19,422 nucleotides of DNA from Clostridia bacterium (GTDB lineage: Bacteria > Bacillota > Clostridia > Christensenellales > Borkfalkiaceae). This document shows, piece by piece, positions 1 to 7,200 of the stretch (position 1 is its first letter; each line of letters opens with the position of its first letter). The translations under genes and the position numbers were made by a program. The notes below the pieces were generated by a model. It did no database searches and was not told where the DNA came from. It saw only the letters and a list, made by a program, of their open reading frames with translations. The stretch covers positions 1-19,422 of the forward strand of contig JAIDFD010000243.1 of NCBI GenBank assembly GCA_029054485.1. The letters are read 5' to 3'.

Positions 1-33
1 TCGTCGTCATCGTCAGATGTGTATAAGATACAT
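1..33 (+). other. Degenerate Nextera adapter at contig end (artefact)
   Basis: These 33 bases align end to end, without gaps, with the Illumina Nextera Read 1 transposase adapter. The match is 29 of 33, and all four differences (positions 7, 10, 29 and 33) are adapter G replaced by T. The central 18 bases, from position 11 to 28, are identical to the adapter. This is library-derived sequence, not genome, so genomic sequence begins at about position 34. The adapter sequence is recalled from general knowledge and was not searched. Confidence 0.93.
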
Positions 34-326
34 TTATTATAGTATATATAGTAATAGTGGCGGTGGAATTGTGTATATCTTTCCAAAACACCGCAAAACC
101 GTATATATAATAACAAAAAACCGCCGAAAAAGCAACAAAATGAGGGCTATTCCGTTGTGGAAAAAGGCAAAATTTTAAGTTAATAACAAAGTTGACAATT
201 TGTGGGTAAGTGGAAATAAAAAGAGCTTGAAATTTTTTTATAAATAGGAAAAAATGTAAAATAACAGCAAAAAAAGGGTTGTCCACCGAAATTTGTTAAT
301 TGTGGAAAAAAACAGCGGTTGATAAT
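34..326. other. AT-rich non-coding leader with weak DnaA-box-like sites
   Basis: No gene is visible here. The stretch is very AT-rich with A- and T-runs. It contains near-matches to the reverse-strand DnaA box TGTGGATAA: TGTGGAAAA at 156-164 and 301-309, and TGTGGGTAA at 201-209, each one base off. A weaker GGTTGATAA lies at 317-325. In many Firmicutes mnmG lies just upstream of rsmG, but no coding sequence from it is present. Confidence 0.5.
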
Positions 327-355
327 TTGTTTTAAATCCGCCTTTGTGATATAAT
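327..355 (+). promoter_or_regulatory. Sigma-A promoter of rsmG, start codon at the expected TSS
   Basis: The -35 is TTGTTT at 327-332 and the -10 is a perfect TATAAT at 350-355, with a 17-base spacer. A transcript would begin about 7 bases after the -10, on or next to the rsmG ATG at 362. No Shine-Dalgarno sequence lies between. This predicts a leaderless mRNA. The -35 is weak and the region is AT-rich, so the assignment is provisional. Confidence 0.6.
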
Positions 356-361
356 GAAAAT

Positions 362-1045
362 ATGGATACGGAAAAGTATGCGGAAATAATTAAAAACAGT
401 TGTTCGGAAAAATTCGGACAATTTGAAAGATTACTGCTGGAATATAATAAAAAGTGTAATTTAACCTCTATTACGGACGAAAAAGAGGTTTTTATAAAGC
501 ATTTTTTAGACAGTGTTTCGGGTGAAAGTTTTTTTCCTCAAAAAGCTGAAGTTGTTGAAATCGGTTCGGGCGGGGGATTTCCGTCCATTCCTCTTAAAAT
601 TGTAAGGGATGATTTGTCCTTTACATTGATTGAAAGTACTGGTAAAAAATGCACCTTTTTGAACGAGACTGTGGAAAAACTCGGCTTAAACTGTGTACAA
701 GTTAAAAATATCCGTGCCGAGGACGGGGCAAAAGACAAAAATTTAAGGGAAAAATTCGACGTTGCCTGCGCGAGAGCGGTGGCAAGACTTAACGTTTTGT
801 GCGAGTATTGTCTGCCCTACGTCAAAGTCGGCGGATATTTTATTGCCTACAAGGGCGAAGCTTCGGAAGAGATAAAGGAAGCCGAAAACGCCGTTAAGGT
901 TTTAGGGGGAAAAATAGAAGAAGTTTTATCCTTCGATTTACCCGAGGGCGGCGGCAAAAGAAATATAATCAAAATTAAAAAAATAAAGCCCACCCCGCCC
1001 GGGTATCCGCGCGGTCAGGGCAGAGAACGGAAAAATCCGCTGTAA
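362..1045 (+). CDS. rsmG: 16S rRNA (guanine-527-N7)-methyltransferase RsmG
   Basis: RsmG (GidB) methylates N7 of G527 in the 530 loop of 16S rRNA using S-adenosylmethionine; loss typically gives low-level streptomycin resistance. The protein has 227 residues, close to the usual 215-240. It carries the N-terminal pattern around YNKKCNLTSITDEKEVFIKH, the SAM-binding glycine-rich motif VVEIGSGGGFPSIPLKI (about 64-80), and the family's C-terminal signature PPGYPRGQGRERKNPL. The ATG at 362 fits the family N-terminus, but no ribosome binding site precedes it; the likely promoter's TATAAT ends only six bases upstream. It is probably cotranscribed with the gene 13 bases downstream. Position near parAB matches the conserved rsmG-parAB neighbourhood of Firmicutes origins. 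Confidence 0.96.
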   Translation: MDTEKYAEIIKNSCSEKFGQFERLLLEYNKKCNLTSITDEKEVFIKHFLDSVSGESFFPQKAEVVEIGSGGGFPSIPLKIVRDDLSFTLIESTGKKCTFLNETVEKLGLNCVQVKNIRAEDGAKDKNLREKFDVACARAVARLNVLCEYCLPYVKVGGYFIAYKGEASEEIKEAENAVKVLGGKIEEVLSFDLPEGGGKRNIIKIKKIKPTPPGYPRGQGRERKNPL

Positions 1046-1058
1046 GGAATTATTATAT

Positions 1059-1511
1059 ATGTATAAGACGTGCGCGTTCAGCGGTCACAGAAATTTAAAA
1101 GGTTACGACTTTGATTCCGCCCTTATGGACAGGGTCATCTTGAACCTTATAAAAAACGGTACCGAAAATATTTTATGCGGAATGGCTCTGGGCTTCGATA
1201 TGGCAGCTGCCGAAAGCGTGATAGATTTTAAAAAAAAGTATAATATAAAGCTTACCGCCGTTCTTCCGTGCGAGGACCAGAGCGAAAGTTTTTCACAGGC
1301 GAACAAAATACGGTACGAAAGAATACTTCGCTGTTGCGATGAAGTGATCACCCTTTCGAAAGAGTATTACAAAGGCTGTATGCACGCCCGCGACAGGTAC
1401 ATGGTTGAAAATTGTCAGGCTCTCGTATGTTTTTTGAGAAAAAACAGCGGCGGAACCTACTATACCGTAAACTACGCAAAAAAACTTAATATTCCGTTAA
1501 TAGAATTATAA
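1059..1511 (+). CDS. SLOG-family protein (DUF1273/YpsA-like)
   Basis: A 150-residue protein of the SLOG superfamily (Rossmann-like, nucleotide-binding), closest by eye to DUF1273/YpsA. Visible signatures are the N-terminal FSGHRNL (8-14), the GMALGFDMAAAE loop (about 41-52), which is the conserved glycine-containing ligand segment, the LPCEDQ segment, and a C-terminal YTVNYAKKLNIPLIEL. B. subtilis YpsA (about 180 residues) has been linked to cell division, but the biochemical role of this family is not settled and no function is assigned here. The ATG is preceded by AAGGA at 1044-1048, which overlaps the rsmG stop codon, so translation is probably coupled to rsmG. A perfect hairpin overlaps its stop codon and ends the operon. 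Confidence 0.8.
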   Translation: MYKTCAFSGHRNLKGYDFDSALMDRVILNLIKNGTENILCGMALGFDMAAAESVIDFKKKYNIKLTAVLPCEDQSESFSQANKIRYERILRCCDEVITLSKEYYKGCMHARDRYMVENCQALVCFLRKNSGGTYYTVNYAKKLNIPLIEL

Positions 1512-1538
1512 ACCCCCTTCCGTCACGGAAGGGGGTTT
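1510..1538. terminator. Perfect hairpin, bidirectional-type terminator after rsmG operon
   Basis: A 13-base-pair perfect stem (arms 1510-1522 and 1526-1538) with a TCA loop begins inside the stop codon of the SLOG gene. The stem core is CCCCCTTCCG with its complement. The trailing T-run is only three bases, with an A-run on the other arm, so it could act in either direction. Confidence 0.75.
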
Positions 1539-1545
1539 ATAATGT

Positions 1546-1658
1546 TAGTTACCTTGTCATCATAAGCGTAGTCGAAGAATCTTTATACAATTTTCACCTC
1601 ATAAGTAACAAAACTCCGCTTTGCGACAGCTTCCCTAAGGAAGCCTTAAATAAGGTTT
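1546..1658. repeat. Intergenic repeat fragments and small hairpins
   Basis: A non-coding gap between the SLOG gene and the convergent yyaC. AGCGTAGTCGAAGAATCTTTATA-like sequence around 1565-1587 resembles the element at 10148-10195, suggesting a dispersed intergenic repeat. Two small hairpins follow: GCTTCC/GGAAGC at 1629-1644, and CCTTA/TAAGG at about 1644-1655 running into T residues. The latter lies just past the yyaC stop codon and could help end transcription. Confidence 0.45.
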
Positions 1659-2243
1659 TTACAAAAAAGCCTTGAAAGCGTCGGCTTCTGCCTCGCGCAC
1701 GTTTCCGTTTTGAATGTAGTCCAAAATAAAGGTGGCAACCCCTTCTGCAATAATTTCGGACATTTTATATACAACGTTCAGTCTGGTTGCGGAAAACAGC
1801 GCGTAATTGAACACCGATTTTTCCGCGATAATTCCCATAATAGAAATATCGCCCACCTTTGAAAGGCGTTTGTTAGCTCCGCTCCCGGGCTTGATTGCAC
1901 GGCGGGCTATTTTTATAAGTCCGATATCGCCCGCAAGTCCCACTGCCGCATCGATTGCGATTACGGGGCTCGATGGGTGGGTAGCCTTTAAAAATTCGTT
2001 CATGTACTTCACTTCGTGCGCGGTGATCGGTTTTGACAAAGTTCCGTAAACGTAGCAGTTTGTGCCGGCAAGCCTTTCTTTAAGTTTGGTTCCCGTAACG
2101 GGACCAAGCGAATCCCCTACCGACAAATCACTGCCGATGCAGAGAATCACGGGAGCGGCTTCCGCAGTTTTAATTAATTTTTTAAGAGCTAAGCACACAC
2201 CGCCGGGTGCCAGCGAATTATATAAATTAAAGGAGTAGTCCAT
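1659..2243 (-). CDS. yyaC: YyaC-family sporulation protein (DUF1256)
   Basis: A 194-residue protein of the DUF1256/YyaC family, annotated as a putative sporulation protein with a fold related to the germination protease GPR. The diagnostic motif is VILCIGSDLSVGDSLGPVTG (about 32-51), with the paired acidic residues expected of this fold. A second conserved block is SPVIAIDAAVGLAGDIGLIKI, followed by GSGANKRLSKVGDISIMGII. The ATG at 2243 is preceded by GAGGTG with 5-base spacing. yyaC also lies next to parAB in Bacillus subtilis, so the neighbourhood is conserved, although here it sits on the opposite strand upstream of ftsH-parA. Family membership is strong; a proteolytic activity is only inferred from the fold. 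Confidence 0.9.
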   Translation of the reverse strand: MDYSFNLYNSLAPGGVCLALKKLIKTAEAAPVILCIGSDLSVGDSLGPVTGTKLKERLAGTNCYVYGTLSKPITAHEVKYMNEFLKATHPSSPVIAIDAAVGLAGDIGLIKIARRAIKPGSGANKRLSKVGDISIMGIIAEKSVFNYALFSATRLNVVYKMSEIIAEGVATFILDYIQNGNVREAEADAFKAFL

Positions 2244-2411
2244 AATTCACCTCAGGCAAATTTATTGACATCTTTCTCATTTATTATAATTAATCCTTTT
2301 AAATTGTGTTCGCAGGTTGGTTTTAAAGCATATAAATAAAAGACGAAATTGTAGCCATCTCCGTGAGAGGTTGGCTTGACCGCAGGTCAAGACGGGCGAC
2401 TTTAAAAAAAA
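2244..2411. other. Non-coding stretch with small hairpin, upstream of DnaA boxes
   Basis: No gene is visible. A perfect 7-base-pair hairpin with a GCA loop (CTTGACC/GGTCAAG) lies at 2375-2391. A minus-strand promoter for yyaC should lie here. A TATAAT-like sequence reads on the minus strand at about 2282-2292, but no good -35 is visible and no sporulation-sigma consensus was convincing. Confidence 0.4.
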
Positions 2412-2634
2412 TTATCCACACAAATTCCACAATTTAACAACTATCCACAAATTTGCCTTTTGACCAAAAAAGCGGTTTCGGGTAATTTTATCCACAAAAA
2501 TTGCTCAAACTAACCTTAAAAGGGGCTTTTTACCGTTTTAAGGCTTCAAAGGCAAAAAATTTATCCACAGAGGATTTAATCCGCCCCAAAAAAGTCTGAA
2601 AAAATTATCCACAGACATTAAAAACTTATCAACA
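2412..2634 (+). other. DnaA-box cluster, candidate replication origin element
   Basis: Four perfect copies of TTATCCACA occur on the plus strand at 2412-2420, 2488-2496, 2561-2569 and 2605-2613. Near-matches are CTATCCACA at 2441-2449, TTATCAACA at 2626-2634 and, weaker, AATTCCACA at 2423-2431. All share one orientation and sit in AT-rich DNA with A/T tracts that could unwind. The parS sites directly downstream and nearby rsmG, parA and parB support an origin location. dnaA is not in the window, so this may be oriC itself, one half of a bipartite origin, or a DnaA-titrating locus. Confidence 0.78.
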
Positions 2635-2667
2635 ATTCCAGAAAAAGTCAAAATCGACCGCGCTTTG

Positions 2668-2683
2668 TGTTTCACGTGAAACA
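2668..2683. promoter_or_regulatory. parS site 1 (ParB/Spo0J binding)
   Basis: A perfect 16-base palindrome, TGTTTCACGTGAAACA, identical in form to the Firmicutes parS consensus bound by Spo0J/ParB. It lies 34 bases after the last DnaA-box-like site and about 3.1 kb upstream of parB. Confidence 0.95.
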
Positions 2684-2710
2684 TTACCCATACAAAAAAA
2701 TCGGGGTAAG

Positions 2711-2726
2711 AGTTTCACGTGGAACG
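2711..2726. promoter_or_regulatory. parS site 2, variant
   Basis: AGTTTCACGTGGAACG keeps the TTTCACGTGGAAC core of the parS consensus and differs from it at the outer positions. It starts 43 bases, about four helical turns, after the start of site 1, so ParB dimers would load on nearly the same face. Confidence 0.85.
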
Positions 2727-2864
2727 TAAAAATCGGGCAAATCGGGGTGGGTGCAATGTATTTTGCCCGCTGTACCGCCCTTTTCAGGTAACAAAGTCGG
2801 GTAATGGATAAGGTGAAAAACAGATAAAATTTGGGTGAGAGTGACAAATACAGACTTCATTTAC

Positions 2865-2893
2865 TTGAAAACCTCTCCCCGTTGTGCTAAAAT
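2865..2893 (+). promoter_or_regulatory. Sigma-A promoter of ftsH-parA-parB
   Basis: The -35 is TTGAAA at 2865-2870 and the -10 is TAAAAT at 2888-2893, separated by exactly 17 bases. The predicted start of transcription is near 2900. This excludes the upstream in-frame GTG at 2884 as the ftsH start codon and gives a leader of about 47 bases. Confidence 0.75.
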
Positions 2894-2946
2894 GGTTTTA
2901 TGCGGTAAAGGCAGCCGCAACTTTATTATTTATAAGGAGTTTTGTT

Positions 2947-4983
2947 TTGAGCAGAAAAGGAAAAATTATAATGTGGTTCATTGTACTTGTCCTCATTGCC
3001 GCGGTGGTCGCGATCGTCGTAACCAACGTAATGAAGGGCGGAGCCAAGAAGGTTGAAATTACCACCTTTATGGGCTACATGGAAAATGCAAGGTATTACG
3101 ACGAGGACGGCAAGGCTCGCGTAAACGGAGAAAACAAAGTGGTCGACGAAGAGGGCAATGTCCTCGAAGGTTACACCGTAAACAGCAACGGCGTAATCGT
3201 CAAGGTTGACGAAAACGGCAAAGAAGAGCCTTTAATAGTAATATGGAAAGTTGCCGCAAAGGACTACGAGTACACGGGCTACACCAAAAACTCTAAGGGA
3301 GACTACGTCAAAACCTATTACTGCTACGGTCCCTCTACCTTCGGTTCGGGCAGTCTTGACCAGATCGATGAGTGGCGAAGCTGGGGCATCGTAGTTGACC
3401 AGACCAACCCCAATGCGGGAAGTTGGTGGTCCCCAGTTTTATACGTTGTAATGATTGTTGCGGTGTGCGTAGTGTTCTTCCTCATTGTCCGCTCTTCGAT
3501 GGGCGGGGCAGGCAAGGTAATGAGCTTCGCCAAGACCAAGGCGAGAATTTCCACTAATATCAAGGTCCGCTTCGCCGACGTTGCGGGAGCGGAAGAAGAA
3601 AAAGTGGAGCTTGCCGAAGTGGTTGAGTTTTTACGCCAGCCCAAAAAGTTCTCTGATTTGGGAGCGAGGATTCCCAAGGGCGTTTTACTTGTAGGTCCTC
3701 CGGGAACGGGTAAAACCTTGTTCGCCAAGGCTGTTGCCGGCGAAGCGGGTGTTCCCTTCTTCTCGGTTTCGGGTTCGGACTTCGTTGAAATGTACGTTGG
3801 CGTTGGTGCTTCGCGTGTGCGTGACTTATTCGAAATGGCAAAAAAGAACCAGCCCTGCATAATCTTCGTAGACGAAATCGATGCCGTGGGCAGACACCGC
3901 GGAGCGGGACTCGGCGGCGGCAACGATGAAAGAGAGCAGACCTTGAACCAGATTCTCGTTCAGATGGACGGCTTCGAGTCAAACGAGGGCGTAATCGTTA
4001 TGGCGGCGACCAACCGTGCCGACATTCTCGACCCCGCTCTGACACGTCCGGGCAGATTTGACAGACAGGTATTCGTAAACCTTCCCGACGTCAAGGGCAG
4101 GGAACAGATATTGAAGGTCCACGCACGCAACAAACCCCTTGCTCCCGACATCAACTTGAAAAATATCGCAAGACTTTCGGCGGGCTTCTCGGGTGCCGAC
4201 CTTGCAAACCTCTTAAATGAAGCGGCAATCCTCGCCGCCCGCAATGACAATAAATTTATAACTAATGCAGACCTCTTTGAAGCTTTTGACAAAGTTGCAA
4301 TGGGTCCCGCTAAAAAGAGCAAGGTTGTAACCGAGCAGGAAAAACGCATTACCGCATTCCACGAGTCGGGTCACGCGATACTTGCAAAGCTTTGCGAAAA
4401 CTGCGACCCCGTCCACGAAGTAACGATAATCCCCCGCGGGCAGGCAGGAGGTTACACGATGATGAGACCCGAAAACGACAGATCGTACTACTCCAAAAAC
4501 TTTATGCTCGATGATATCTGTATGGGGCTTGGCGGCAGAGTTGCCGAAGAGCTGGTTATCAAAGATATTTCATCGGGAGCTTCCGGCGACATTAAGTCGG
4601 CTACTAAATTCGCCCGTGCAATGGTCACCGAACTCGGTATGAGCGACAAACTCGGGCTTGTAAGTTACAGCGATGATTCACAACCCGTGTTTATCGGCAA
4701 GGATATGGCTACACGCAGTGCCTATTCGGAAGAAACGGCTAAAATGATAGACAACGAAGTCCGCAACATTATTCAGACCCAGCACGAGCGTGCGAGAAAG
4801 CTTTTAAGCGAAAACCGTTCTATTCTCGACAATATGGCAAGAGTTCTTATCGAAAGGGAAACTATCTATATGGAAGAAGTTGACCTTTTAATGCAGGGCA
4901 AAACCTACGCTGAAGTTATCGAGTTTATGGATAAAGCAGACGAAAAGAAGGATGCAAACCCCTTCAAAAGGTACGAAAGTTAA
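2947..4983 (+). CDS. ftsH: ATP-dependent zinc metalloprotease FtsH
   Basis: A membrane-anchored AAA+ protease that degrades misfolded membrane and short-lived regulatory proteins. Numbered from the TTG at 2947 (678 residues): membrane segment about 10-28, extracytoplasmic domain 29-158, second membrane segment about 160-181, Walker A GPPGTGKT 250-257, Walker B IIFVDEID 305-312, arginine-finger region [17 protein letters not shown] from 354, and zinc motif HESGH 472-476 with the downstream aspartate in GASGDIK. TTG is chosen because AAGGAG (2934-2939) lies 7 bases upstream and a promoter precedes it; ATG 2971 is the alternative. The extracytoplasmic domain is longer than in E. coli or B. subtilis FtsH (Walker A near 192-200 there). 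It contains a DEDGK...DEEGN...DENGK acidic repeat-like stretch. The placement directly upstream of parA is unusual; B. subtilis ftsH lies elsewhere, near hpt and tilS. Confidence 0.96.
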   Translation: MSRKGKIIMWFIVLVLIAAVVAIVVTNVMKGGAKKVEITTFMGYMENARYYDEDGKARVNGENKVVDEEGNVLEGYTVNSNGVIVKVDENGKEEPLIVIWKVAAKDYEYTGYTKNSKGDYVKTYYCYGPSTFGSGSLDQIDEWRSWGIVVDQTNPNAGSWWSPVLYVVMIVAVCVVFFLIVRSSMGGAGKVMSFAKTKARISTNIKVRFADVAGAEEEKVELAEVVEFLRQPKKFSDLGARIPKGVLLVGPPGTGKTLFAKAVAGEAGVPFFSVSGSDFVEMYVGVGASRVRDLFEMAKKNQPCIIFVDEIDAVGRHRGAGLGGGNDEREQTLNQILVQMDGFESNEGVIVMAATNRADILDPALTRPGRFDRQVFVNLPDVKGREQILKVHARNKPLAPDINLKNIARLSAGFSGADLANLLNEAAILAARNDNKFITNADLFEAFDKVAMGPAKKSKVVTEQEKRITAFHESGHAILAKLCENCDPVHEVTIIPRGQAGGYTMMRPENDRSYYSKNFMLDDICMGLGGRVAEELVIKDISSGASGDIKSATKFARAMVTELGMSDKLGLVSYSDDSQPVFIGKDMATRSAYSEETAKMIDNEVRNIIQTQHERARKLLSENRSILDNMARVLIERETIYMEEVDLLMQGKTYAEVIEFMDKADEKKDANPFKRYES

Positions 4984-4985
4984 AA

Positions 4986-5001
4986 CGTTTCACGTGAAAC
5001 T
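4986..5001. promoter_or_regulatory. parS site 3 in the ftsH-parA gap
   Basis: CGTTTCACGTGAAACT holds a perfect 14-base palindrome GTTTCACGTGAAAC. It starts two bases after the ftsH stop codon and ends before the parA ribosome binding site, so ParB bound here would cover the parA leader DNA. It could combine segregation with local control of parAB expression; that control is inferred. Confidence 0.92.
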
Positions 5002-5013
5002 TAAGAGGAGATT

Positions 5014-5778
5014 ATGGGAAAAATTATAGCATTTACAAACAAAAAAGGCGGTGTTGGAAAGACCACCACCGCCGTGAACATGGCGGCTTACTGTGCCGGA
5101 GCGGGCAACAAAGTACTCGTTGTGGACATTGACTCGCAGGGCAATGCGACTACTGCCCTCGGTTTTTCAAAGGGGGCTTTGAAAAAATCGGTGTACAACG
5201 TACTGGTCGACGACGATACCGCCGCGGCGAATATCCTGAACACCAAAGTTCCCGGTCTTGACATTTTGCCCGCAAACGTGGATTTGAGCGGAGCGGAAGT
5301 AGATATTGTATACAAGCGTAACCGCGAAAAGCTTTTGAAAGAGGCGTTGGAACGGGTTAAGGGCGAGTACGATTACATATTTATCGACTGCCCGCCCTCG
5401 CTCGGACTTCTGACAATAAACGCGTGGGTGGCTTCCGATTCGATTATAATCCCCCTGCAAAGCGAATATTTCGCCTTAGAGGGCGTAAGCCAGCTTATGA
5501 GTACGATAGCCCTCGTAAAACAGCATTTAAACCCCAATCTGAAAATCGAGGGCGTAGTAATCACTATGTACGATGGCAGGGCGTTAATTGCAAAGCAGAT
5601 TACTGCCGAGATAAAGAAGTTCTTTAAAGATAAGCTGTACGAAATTATTATCCCCCGAAATATCAGGCTTGCCGAGGCTCCCAGTCACGGCTTGCCCATT
5701 ATGTTGCACGACCCCCACTGCGTCGGAGCGAGAGCTTACGAGGCATTGACCGAAGAATTTTTGTCAAAACAGAAGTAA
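5014..5778 (+). CDS. parA: Chromosome partitioning ATPase ParA (Soj)
   Basis: A Walker-type ParA ATPase of 254 residues that dimerises on DNA with ATP and works with ParB-parS complexes in origin segregation; in B. subtilis Soj also regulates DnaA. The deviant Walker A is KKGGVGKTT (10-18) with both signature lysines, Walker A' is DIDSQGN (38-44), and Walker B is in YDYIFIDCPPSLG (about 119-131). There is no N-terminal helix-turn-helix, as expected for a chromosomal short ParA. The ATG at 5014 follows GAGGAG closely. parS site 3 lies just upstream, and parB starts 21 bases downstream. It is probably transcribed from the ftsH promoter. Confidence 0.97.
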   Translation: MGKIIAFTNKKGGVGKTTTAVNMAAYCAGAGNKVLVVDIDSQGNATTALGFSKGALKKSVYNVLVDDDTAAANILNTKVPGLDILPANVDLSGAEVDIVYKRNREKLLKEALERVKGEYDYIFIDCPPSLGLLTINAWVASDSIIIPLQSEYFALEGVSQLMSTIALVKQHLNPNLKIEGVVITMYDGRALIAKQITAEIKKFFKDKLYEIIIPRNIRLAEAPSHGLPIMLHDPHCVGARAYEALTEEFLSKQK

Positions 5779-5799
5779 ATTATAAAGAGGTGAAATTAA

Positions 5800-6714
5800 A
5801 TGGCTAAAGGATTAGGCAAGGGGCTCGACGCCCTTTTCGGAGAAACCGAGGCGGCTTACGAGCAGGCCTTTGAACATAGAAGTGCTTTCGGATATACCGA
5901 GGAAGAGGCGAAAAACGCCTCCGATATGGAACTGGACAAAATTACCGCAAACCCCAATCAGCCCCGTAAAAACTTCGATGAGCAGGCTTTAAAGGAATTA
6001 GCGGAATCTATAAGACAGCACGGCGTGATTATGCCAATAGTCGTCAACGACAACGGCGATGGTACATATATGATAATCGCGGGCGAAAGACGTTTCCGTG
6101 CAAGCAAGCTTGCGGGACAAAAGACTATCCCCGTAGTTATCAGAAAATATAACGAAAGAGAAATTAAGGAAATTTCGCTCATTGAAAACCTGCAACGTGA
6201 GGACTTAAACCCCATCGAAGCGGCTACGGCAATGAAGCAGTTAATGAACGACTACAAGCTGACTCAGGACGAGCTTGCCGAAAGGATAGGCAAATCCCGC
6301 CCCGCAATCGCCAACACGTTAAGGCTTTTGAACCTCTGCCCCGAGGTTATCTCACTGGTTGCCGAGGGCAAACTGTCGGCTGGACACGCACGAACAATCG
6401 TTCTTTTACCTCCGCCCCAGCAGATAGAGTTTGCTAACGATGCGGTTAAAAACCAGACCTCGGTAAGAGAGCTGGAAAAGAAAGTGCGCGCGTACAGTAT
6501 CCCGCCCGAGGTGTTGGAAGAAAAGAAAACCAAGAAGCGTGCGTTGGCTTCGGTTGAGTTGAAGCATTTAATCGAGAGAATGAGATTCACGTTCCGCACT
6601 AAAATCAGTCTTATCGGAACCGATAAAAAGGGTAGGATTTACATTGACTACTATTCGCGCGATGACCTTGATAGAATTTCAGAAATTCTTGACATCGTTG
6701 ACAAACAATCCTAA
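5800..6714 (+). CDS. parB: Chromosome partitioning protein ParB (Spo0J)
   Basis: A CTP-dependent DNA clamp that loads at parS and slides along neighbouring DNA, recruiting SMC and stimulating ParA. The 304-residue protein has the conserved N-terminal MAKGLGKGLDALFGE that contacts ParA, a ParB/Srx CTP-binding domain with GERRFRA (95-101) and ENLQRED (129-135), a helix-turn-helix from about 153 to 175 (LTQDELAERIGKSRPAIANT), and a C-terminal dimerisation region. All expected catalytic and binding motifs are visible. Three parS sites lie within 3.2 kb upstream. No Noc paralogue is present next to it. The ribosome binding site AAAGAGGTG precedes the ATG at 5800. Confidence 0.97.
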   Translation: MAKGLGKGLDALFGETEAAYEQAFEHRSAFGYTEEEAKNASDMELDKITANPNQPRKNFDEQALKELAESIRQHGVIMPIVVNDNGDGTYMIIAGERRFRASKLAGQKTIPVVIRKYNEREIKEISLIENLQREDLNPIEAATAMKQLMNDYKLTQDELAERIGKSRPAIANTLRLLNLCPEVISLVAEGKLSAGHARTIVLLPPPQQIEFANDAVKNQTSVRELEKKVRAYSIPPEVLEEKKTKKRALASVELKHLIERMRFTFRTKISLIGTDKKGRIYIDYYSRDDLDRISEILDIVDKQS

Positions 6715-6855
6715 TAAACGTTCCGTTTAATTGCGTATCTTTATTGCTTTGGTAATTGATTGACCAATCTCAAATCAAACAAACAATGTTTGTTTCGTAT
6801 CTTTACTGCGTTAGCTCTTGTTTTACTTAGAGCAAGTCAAACGAAAAATTTTCGG

Positions 6856-6882
6856 GCGGGGCGGACTTTCAGTCCGCCCCGC
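6856..6882 (+). terminator. GC-rich hairpin, likely terminator of ftsH-parA-parB
   Basis: A perfect 12-base-pair stem, GCGGGGCGGACT (6856-6867) with its complement at 6871-6882 and a TTC loop, followed by TCTTAATTATTT. It lies 142 bases after the parB stop codon. The T-tract is interrupted, so it may equally be one of the dispersed GC-rich hairpins in this genome. Confidence 0.6.
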
Positions 6883-6955
6883 TCTTAATTATTTAGCTAA
6901 TTAAGACGAGTTATTTCGCCATCGCTACGCTCGGGCAGAATGGCAAGGCTTACTA

Positions 6956-6972
6956 CGCTCGAAACGACGTTG
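6956..6972 (-). repeat. Copy of a dispersed intergenic element
   Basis: Read on the minus strand this is CAACGTCGTTTCGAGCG, which matches TAACGTCATTTCGAGCG at 10147-10163 at all but two positions. The surrounding sequence at 6911-6985 carries further inverted fragments (CGCTACGCTCG, TACGCTCGAAA), as in small palindromic intergenic repeats. Confidence 0.5.
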
Positions 6973-7022
6973 GGGGATTCTTTATCGAACATTTGTTTTG
7001 GTTTAATTGACATAAAACGTAA

Positions 7023-7053
7023 TACGCCCCGCGCACTTCGTGCGCGGGGCGTA
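7023..7053 (-). terminator. GC-rich hairpin, likely terminator of sleB-ypeB
   Basis: A perfect 14-base-pair stem, TACGCCCCGCGCAC (7023-7036) with its complement at 7040-7053 and a TTC loop. It lies about 150 bases past the ypeB stop codon on the minus strand and is followed in that direction by TTACGTTTTATG. It has the same overall design as the hairpin at 6856-6882, placed in mirror position. Confidence 0.6.
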
Positions 7054-7200
7054 AGATTTATTTATAATTGATTAGTGACAAGTCAATCAAGTAGCTTAGT
7101 AATTAAGATACATCGCAAAGCCTAAGGCTTTTCGTTTGACTTGCGATAAGTCAATCAAGTGACCAATGCAATTAAGATACGCGGTTAAGCGGAACGCTTA

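Noticed and set aside
2629..2847. Minus-strand 72-residue reading frame over the parS sites
   Set aside because: It overlaps the DnaA-box and parS region, has no ribosome binding site or recognisable motif, and its codons come from the regulatory sequences.
2884..2946. GTG at 2884 as the ftsH start
   Set aside because: It lies upstream of and overlapping the predicted -10 (2888-2893), and the strong AAGGAG at 2934-2939 points to TTG 2947.
3324..3923. 199-residue minus-strand frame opposite ftsH
   Set aside because: It lies wholly inside ftsH, with no independent motif or start signal.
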